Origin: Streptomyces coacervatus | GTDB taxonomy: Bacteria; Actinomycetota; Actinomycetes; Streptomycetales; Streptomycetaceae | NCBI RefSeq assembly: GCF_029223485.1 | Contig: NZ_JARHTP010000006.1 | Coordinates: 372,001 to 436,000, forward strand | Length of the DNA: 64,000 nucleotides | Direction of reading: 5' to 3' | Shown: one piece after another, positions 59,261 to 64,000 of the stretch | Layout of the letters: every line of letters starts with the position of its first letter | Position numbering within the stretch: the first letter of the stretch is position 1 | The notes under the pieces: model-generated | What the model was told of the DNA's origin: nothing | Database searches by the model: none | The model's input: the letters and a program-made list of their open reading frames with translations, nothing else | Made by a program: the position numbers and the translations under genes

Positions 59261-59513
59261 CAGCCTCCTCACCCGGGGGCTCCGGCGTGTACGTCGGCGC
59301 GATACGGTCCGGCTCCAGCCCGATCTTGTGCGGGTGGACGCAGGCCGGAGTCCCCTCGGCTGTGTACCGGTAACCGTCGGCCTGGTTGAACGGGCACTCG
59401 CGGTTCGGCCGGTCGTAGATCACGAAGTCCTCGCGAGGGAAGCGGAGCGAGGGGCAGATCCTGCACACCTGGTAGTCGGAGTCAGGGTTGGTGTGGGGCC
59501 GGGGGGCGTCCAT
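59202..59513 (-). CDS. hypothetical protein with Cys pairs
   Basis: A 103-residue protein (starts MDAPRPHTNPDSDYQVCRIC). Four Cys (residues 17, 20, 40 and 58) in CRIC, RECPFNQ and ACVHPHK could form a small zinc site. Family unknown; similar short Cys proteins occur beside GntR regulators in actinomycete integrative elements (recognition only). A GntR fragment lies directly upstream on the same strand. The 3' end overlaps the plus-strand fragment by 59 bp, so its C-terminus may be abnormal. Confidence 0.5.
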   Translation of the reverse strand: MDAPRPHTNPDSDYQVCRICPSLRFPREDFVIYDRPNRECPFNQADGYRYTAEGTPACVHPHKIGLEPDRIAPTYTPEPPGEEAATPSPGRRWRGWRPSFRAR

Positions 59514-59524
59514 GGCAGAGCAGA

Positions 59525-59700
59525 TTAGTTGTCACCTTGGGTCGACCGGTCGGCGACGAACGAGCCTTGCCCCAGCACAGTGCGGAGACGCCCCTCCGCG
59601 CGGAGGGTGGCCACAGCCTTCTGCACCGTTGACGCGGCTACGTCGAACTCCGAGGCGAGATCCACCACGGCGGGAAACCGGGTACCGGGTGCGTAGGTGG
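59525..59700 (-). pseudogene. GntR-family winged-helix fragment
   Basis: A minus-strand frame with stop TAA at 59525 reads YAPGTRFPAVVDLASEFDVA, then ASTVQKAVATLRAEGRLRTV and LGQGSFVADR, the second half of a GntR HTH with its wing. Upstream the frame meets TGA without any ATG, GTG or TTG between, so the start and first helix are missing or frameshifted. It is a remnant of a KorSA-like or other GntR regulator. Confidence 0.7.
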
Positions 59701-60041
59701 CGTCACAGCACAGGCCTCGTACTGATGCCCCGCTGCGCCCGACTCACTGGCATGGCCCCCGTGCCGCTGCCATCGCTGCTGGACCGTAAGCCCCGCACGG
59801 TGACCCCGTCCTGGTAAAAGCTCCTCCGAACCGCCAACCTTTCCGGCGCGCCACACCACTAGGGAGTGTCACTCCCGTCGTGCAGATTCCCGTCCTGCCC
59901 GGTGCTCTGAGCGGTCTCGGGAAACCGTTTCGCCGATTTGTGTTTTCCGGGTGCTGCACGGGCCGTCTCCCATGCATCCGACGCACGACGCATGACGCAC
60001 AGGAGACGGCCCGCGCAGGGCAGAGAGCAGGGGAGCGAGGA
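59701..60041. promoter_or_regulatory. leader region of the ECF sigma gene with an 11-bp inverted repeat
   Basis: No gene in these 340 bp. Just before the ribosome site an exact inverted repeat GGGCCGTCTCC (59960-59970) / GGAGACGGCCC (60002-60012) encloses three spaced ACGCA units. If transcribed it would fold into a long hairpin ending about 30 nt before the ATG at 60042. A GGGAAAC box near 59918 is a weak candidate for an ECF -35. Confidence 0.5.
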
Positions 60042-62411
60042 ATGCGAGCTGTGGAGCGGGACGAGCGCGTCGATACGGCGCTGGTGGTGGCGGCGCGGGG
60101 CGGGGACCGGCGGGCCCTCGACGAGTTGCTGGCCAGGTGTCTGCCGCTGCTCTACAACATCGTCGGCCGAGCCCTGGACGGGCACCTCGACGTGGACGAC
60201 GCCGTGCAGGAGACGCTGATCCGTGCGGTGGACCACCTGGGCGAGCTGCGTGATCCGGCCGCGTTCCGCTCGTGGCTCGTGGCGATCGCGATGCGGCAGG
60301 TACGGGACCGGTGGCGGGCCCGGCAGGCGCAACCGGTGGCGTACGGCGAGGGGTTCGAGGCGTCGCTGGACGCGGCCGACCCGGGCGCCGACTTCGTCGA
60401 TCTGACCATCCTGCGGCTCGAACTGTCCGACCAGCGGCGGGAGACCGCGCTGGCCACGCGGTGGCTGGACGCGGACGACCGCGAGCTGCTGGCGCTGTGG
60501 TGGCTGGAGGCGGCGGGGGAGTTGAGCCGGGCGGAGCTGGTCGGCGCGCTCGGACTGCCGGCCGGGCATGTCTCGGTGCGTGTGCAGCGGCTGAAGCAGC
60601 AGGTGGAGACGGCTCGGGTCGTGGTGCGCGCGCTGGCCGCCGTACCGCAGTGTGCCGGTCTCGGTGAGGTGGCGTACGGGTGGGACGGGCGTCCGTCGTC
60701 GGTCTGGCGGAAGCGTTTCGCCCGTCATACGCGCGACTGCGTCTCCTGCGCCGAGTACTGGCAGGGCCTGGTCCCCTCGGAACGGCTGCTGGCCGGGCTG
60801 GCCCTCGTGCCGGTGCCCATGCCGCTCGCGGCCAAGTGGCTTGCGGCACCGGCGCAGACACCGGCTCCTTCGGCGGGCCGGGTTGGTCACCGCGCCGCCA
60901 AACACGGTGCCAGGCACGGCCGCTTCGCCGGTTCCGCGTCGGCGAAGGCCGTCGCCGTGGGCGCGGTGCTGGCCGTCGCCGCCGGCGCGGGGGTCGTTTA
61001 CGCAGCCCACCAGGCCGCACCCCGCAGGACGGCCGCCGCCCCGGCCTCCCACCCGGCGGCCACGCATGTGCTGAGCTCTCCGACCTCCTCGCCCAGTGCG
61101 CGGAAGGCCCCCGCCAAGCCCCGGCGTCGGTCAGCTCCGACACACAGAAGCAGCTCGCCCGCACCGGGGTTGACGATCTCGACGCTCGCCCTGCCGGCCG
61201 CATTCCCCTATCTCACCCCCGGCTACAACCAGGTCCCGGAGTGGACCCGTGTCGACACGGAGGCCGCACCGGACGGGACGGTGCGGGTGGCCTGGCCGGC
61301 CGCCGACGGCGTCCATGTCACCGCGCTCTCCGGCTCGCTCGCGCGGCGCGGCCCCGACACGGTGGTGTCCGGTGCCAAGGAGGTCGGCGGTCTGGTGGCG
61401 CACAACGACGGGTTCGCGCTGCTGACCAGGGTCGCGGACAGCAATAAGTGGGGCGACACGGCAGCCGCGCTGGTCCGCTACCGGAACGGCTCCCCCGCCT
61501 TCCGCACCAGGCTGACCTCAGCCGCGAGCAATGACACCTCCCCGGTGCTGGACAGCCAGTTGAAGTGGAACGGCAGCAAGTACGGCGCGTACTTCGTCGT
61601 GCACGGCGCAGGCGGCTTCGCCGACGGCCACTACGGCGACAAGCTCGCGTACGTCGGCCCGTCCGGCGCCCGGCTGTCCGGCGGCTGGGACTGGGGATGC
61701 AGCCACAACGAGGGCATCGCCCTGTCCCCGACGGCCTCCGGGTCGTTCACTTCGCTCTGCTTCGACGACTGGCGCTCGGGCCTGTTCGTGTCGACCGGGA
61801 TCGGCGCGCCGGACGAGGCGCCGGTGGTGCAGCGGGAGCAGTGCACCGCCGGTTACTGTGGTGGCGCGTTCCCCGGGAACGCCGGCGGGCTGGTCAGGTC
61901 CACCACGGGCCGGTACGCGACGGCATTCGCCTCGCGCGGTGCCGCATCAGCCGTCAAGAACAGCGCGGACAGCAGCGGGCGCGGCTGGTCGGTGACCGCG
62001 CGGACCGCCACCCACCAGGTGGCGGTCGCCTTCCTGAAGAACGGCTCGACCCCGGCCGGTGCACCGGTCCGGCTGACCGACGATCCGGGCACGGACCATG
62101 TGAACGTCCGTATCGCCCCGTACGGGAAGAACCGGCTGCTGGTCTCCTGGGAGAGCATCAGCGGCGCGTCCTGCAAGGACGGCACCTGCACCGGGCGGTT
62201 CTCCGGCACCCATCTTCGGGTGATCGACTGGTCCGGCAGGACGGTCACTCCGGACAAGGTCGTGGGCGCCCGTATCGCCGGCGACATCGCCGCCCTGCCG
62301 GACGGCAGCCTCGTATGGGCCTTCGCCCGGGCCACCCCCGACTACAGCCGGCCGATGGGCGGGTCCTCGCCGACCACGACCACGCTGTCCGTCGCCCGAC
62401 TGCGCCCGTGA
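60042..62411 (+). CDS. ECF sigma factor fused to zinc-binding anti-sigma-like, TM and extracellular sensor region
   Basis: A 789-residue one-protein signalling device. Sigma-2 (about residues 28-100: LLYNIVGRALDGHLDVDDAV, QETLIRAVDHLGEL) and sigma-4 (about 140-195: LSRAELVGALGLPAGHVSVR) are followed by a His229-x3-Cys233-x2-Cys236 zinc motif (RHTRDCVSCAEYW) as in ZAS anti-sigma domains. One membrane helix (304-323, VAVGAVLAVAAGAGVVYAA) leads to an extracellular Ser/Pro linker and a ~430-residue beta-rich domain with Cys pairs (CTAGYC, SCKDGTC). This matches the ECF groups with C-terminal membrane/sensor extensions. AGGA sits just before ATG 60042. A convergent terminator follows. Confidence 0.88.
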   Translation: MRAVERDERVDTALVVAARGGDRRALDELLARCLPLLYNIVGRALDGHLDVDDAVQETLIRAVDHLGELRDPAAFRSWLVAIAMRQVRDRWRARQAQPVAYGEGFEASLDAADPGADFVDLTILRLELSDQRRETALATRWLDADDRELLALWWLEAAGELSRAELVGALGLPAGHVSVRVQRLKQQVETARVVVRALAAVPQCAGLGEVAYGWDGRPSSVWRKRFARHTRDCVSCAEYWQGLVPSERLLAGLALVPVPMPLAAKWLAAPAQTPAPSAGRVGHRAAKHGARHGRFAGSASAKAVAVGAVLAVAAGAGVVYAAHQAAPRRTAAAPASHPAATHVLSSPTSSPSARKAPAKPRRRSAPTHRSSSPAPGLTISTLALPAAFPYLTPGYNQVPEWTRVDTEAAPDGTVRVAWPAADGVHVTALSGSLARRGPDTVVSGAKEVGGLVAHNDGFALLTRVADSNKWGDTAAALVRYRNGSPAFRTRLTSAASNDTSPVLDSQLKWNGSKYGAYFVVHGAGGFADGHYGDKLAYVGPSGARLSGGWDWGCSHNEGIALSPTASGSFTSLCFDDWRSGLFVSTGIGAPDEAPVVQREQCTAGYCGGAFPGNAGGLVRSTTGRYATAFASRGAASAVKNSADSSGRGWSVTARTATHQVAVAFLKNGSTPAGAPVRLTDDPGTDHVNVRIAPYGKNRLLVSWESISGASCKDGTCTGRFSGTHLRVIDWSGRTVTPDKVVGARIAGDIAALPDGSLVWAFARATPDYSRPMGGSSPTTTTLSVARLRP

Positions 62412-62443
62412 TCACCATCGAGATCGGCCCGTTTGCCCGCCGT

Positions 62444-62469
62444 CGCGCCGGCCAACGGGGGCCGGCGCG
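62444..62469. terminator. bidirectional terminator between ECF fusion and carboxypeptidase
   Basis: Perfect 10-bp stem CGCGCCGGCC / GGCCGGCGCG with an AACGGG loop in the 72-bp gap between convergent genes. Confidence 0.85.
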
Positions 62470-62483
62470 TTCGGGAGCGGGGA

Positions 62484-63896
62484 TCAGCGCCGGGCCGTGG
62501 ATGCGGTGCTGTAAGGAGCGGTGGAGTGCTGAGCCGCGTAGAGCAGGGCGGGTTCGATCTTCGGCCAGAAGTAGCTGTCCTGGCAGGAGTACGGCGGGGT
62601 GAAGCCGTCGCAGCCGGCGCCGTCGCTGTCGCCGATCTCGATGGTGAAGCTGGCGAGGCCGAGCTTGTCGTACGTCCAGTCGTCGGTGCCGCCGGAGGCG
62701 TCGTACAGGATCTCGCCGGCCTGGCCGTACTGGTAGCCGGTCAGCGAGGCCATATGGGCGGCGAGGGCGCGCAGGGACGCGTCGTTGCCGGTGTGCACGG
62801 TGGAGTCGTACTCCCAGGGGAAGAGGACCATGCTGGCGTCGCTGTGCATGGTGATCATCATGCCCTTGGCGGTGGACGGCGCCGGGTCGCTGTCACCGGT
62901 GCCGGTGCGCACCGCGGGGTACAGCTCGCGGAACAGTTTCTCCAAGGAGGTGTTCTCCGCCTCGGAGTCGGCCGCCGGGCCGCCGTAGGTCTGGTCGCAG
63001 GCGGCGCTGGAGGTGCCGGCGGTGTTCCAGTGGCTGCTGGTGTTGCGGTTGAGGTCGACACCGATCTGGCTGTACGCGCTCACACCGCACCGGCTGCCGT
63101 GGGAGCTGTCGGCGTTCTTGCGTTGCAGTACGGGGTTGTTGCCGCCCTGCGCGACCATGTCGACGCCGTCGGGGTTGGCGTCGGGCACCACCCACATCTC
63201 GGTGGTGTCCATCAGTTTGGTGATGGCCGAGTCCTTGCCGTAGCCGTTGATCAGCGCGTCTATCCAGCGATAGGACATCTCGCCGGTGGTCAGCTCGCGG
63301 GCGTGTATCTGGCTCATCAGGAAGAACCGCGGCTTGGTCGAGTTCGGGCTGAGCGCGCAGTCGTTCGTCTGGAGCTTGGTGATGCAGATGGCTTTGAGGT
63401 CGCGGCCGCCCTGCCCCTGCTGCTTGAGCCAGGACTGACCGTACGTCACTTCCTTTGCCAGATCGGGGTGTTGGGAGACGGCCTGGTCCATGTGCGTGTA
63501 CTGGGCGGTGACGGTGTGGTACCCGCCGTCGTAGGTGTCGCCGACGGCGGCGGCGTGCCGGGGTGCGGTGGCGGAGGGGACCGTCTCCGTCAGCCTGGTC
63601 TCGACCGCCGGGGTGAAGCCGAGCCGCCGTAGCGCGGCGGCGGTCGACGCGGTTCCGGAGACGAACAGGTTGTCGCCCTGCCGACGTTCGAGCAGGTCGT
63701 ATCCGGCGTCGGCGAGCCGTTCCGCGTCCCGGAGGGGGTGGCGCGTCGGTACGCGGTAGATGACGACCGTGCGGGTGGCGGCACGGTCGGCGGTGACGTG
63801 CGCAGTGGTTCTGGCCTGCGCGGTCTGCGGCAGGAGGAGGGCGGCGCCGACCAGAACGGCACCGGCGGTCAGGCCTGCCAGGCGTTTGTGTGCCAT
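62484..63896 (-). CDS. secreted M14 zinc carboxypeptidase
   Basis: A 470-residue exported peptidase. The signal peptide (LAGLTAGAVLVGAALLLPQTAQA) is followed by a propeptide-like region (to about 115, with VVIYRVPTRHPLRDAERLAD). The M14 domain has zinc ligands His198 and Glu201 (SQIHARELTTGE) and a His in MITMHSDASM, with DLNRNTSSHW providing the Asn-Arg substrate site. The catalytic Glu420 is in FTIEIGD. ATG 63896 has AAAGGTCA upstream; the frame continues to 63959 without support. It releases C-terminal residues from extracellular peptides. Confidence 0.93.
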   Translation of the reverse strand: MAHKRLAGLTAGAVLVGAALLLPQTAQARTTAHVTADRAATRTVVIYRVPTRHPLRDAERLADAGYDLLERRQGDNLFVSGTASTAAALRRLGFTPAVETRLTETVPSATAPRHAAAVGDTYDGGYHTVTAQYTHMDQAVSQHPDLAKEVTYGQSWLKQQGQGGRDLKAICITKLQTNDCALSPNSTKPRFFLMSQIHARELTTGEMSYRWIDALINGYGKDSAITKLMDTTEMWVVPDANPDGVDMVAQGGNNPVLQRKNADSSHGSRCGVSAYSQIGVDLNRNTSSHWNTAGTSSAACDQTYGGPAADSEAENTSLEKLFRELYPAVRTGTGDSDPAPSTAKGMMITMHSDASMVLFPWEYDSTVHTGNDASLRALAAHMASLTGYQYGQAGEILYDASGGTDDWTYDKLGLASFTIEIGDSDGAGCDGFTPPYSCQDSYFWPKIEPALLYAAQHSTAPYSTASTARR

Positions 63897-64000
63897 GGAG
63901 TGACCTTTCGTGGGGGGTGGTCTACGCCTAATGTGACATGTCCATGGCGTTAATGACATGGCGCGTGAGGTGCGGTTCCTCAGACCCGCTGCCTCTCCTC

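Overview
The window is high-GC chromosomal DNA with GTG/TTG starts, GGAG-type ribosome sites, Tat-type secreted hydrolases, coenzyme F420 biosynthesis and several HTH-DUF5753/DUF397 pairs. Together these point to Streptomyces or a very close relative. No rRNA, tRNA or CRISPR array was recognised.

Layout. 1-2200: end of a sugar ABC transporter (permease, ATPase) and a LacI regulator. 2225-5437: large Tat-exported beta-propeller/amidohydrolase. 5438-11660: a visibly AT-richer island with a small membrane protein, a DUF6338 membrane protein with a coupled 69-residue protein, and a 1121-residue nuclease/NB-ARC/TPR protein of the bacterial NLR type. 11673-14013: a five-gene divergent module (RelE-like, DUF6247, HATPase <-> HTH-DUF5753, DUF397). 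14170-19657: secreted M36 protease, a Baeyer-Villiger-type monooxygenase and an SPFH protein. 19706-26542: a compact conflict-type locus. 26602-31092: Crp/MFS/ArsR-like genes, glutathione peroxidase and a MerR regulator. 31215-38923: membrane protein, S11 D,D-carboxypeptidase with a huge acidic N-terminus, GPP34 protein, and a second HTH-DUF5753/DUF397 pair. 39059-44985: SDR, SSF symporter, ADP-ribosylglycohydrolase, DUF2165 and an LDT-like protein. 45040-48603: FO synthase (fbiC) and an F420-dependent oxidoreductase. 48797-53134: secreted PHP hydrolase, lipoprotein and trypsin-like protease. 53207-59700: a scarred region with an intact IS5-type element, an IS110 transposase remnant, truncated regulators and a second copy of the five-gene divergent module. 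60042-63896: an ECF sigma factor fused to a zinc-binding/TM/extracellular sensor, and a secreted M14 carboxypeptidase.

The most interesting locus is 19706-26542. A nucleotidyl-cyclase-like protein ends in a 20-residue motif that is nearly repeated near the N-terminus of the P-loop (STAND/NLR-like) protein encoded just downstream. The operon continues with a coiled-coil SPFH-like protein, a 25-codon coupling ORF and a DUF4407 membrane protein. Divergent from the cyclase is a small membrane protein resembling the PycTM (Pycsar effector) family. My inference is a composite immune system joining cyclase signalling, amyloid-like motif pairing and membrane effectors. A second, independent NLR-type defence gene lies at 7892-11257.
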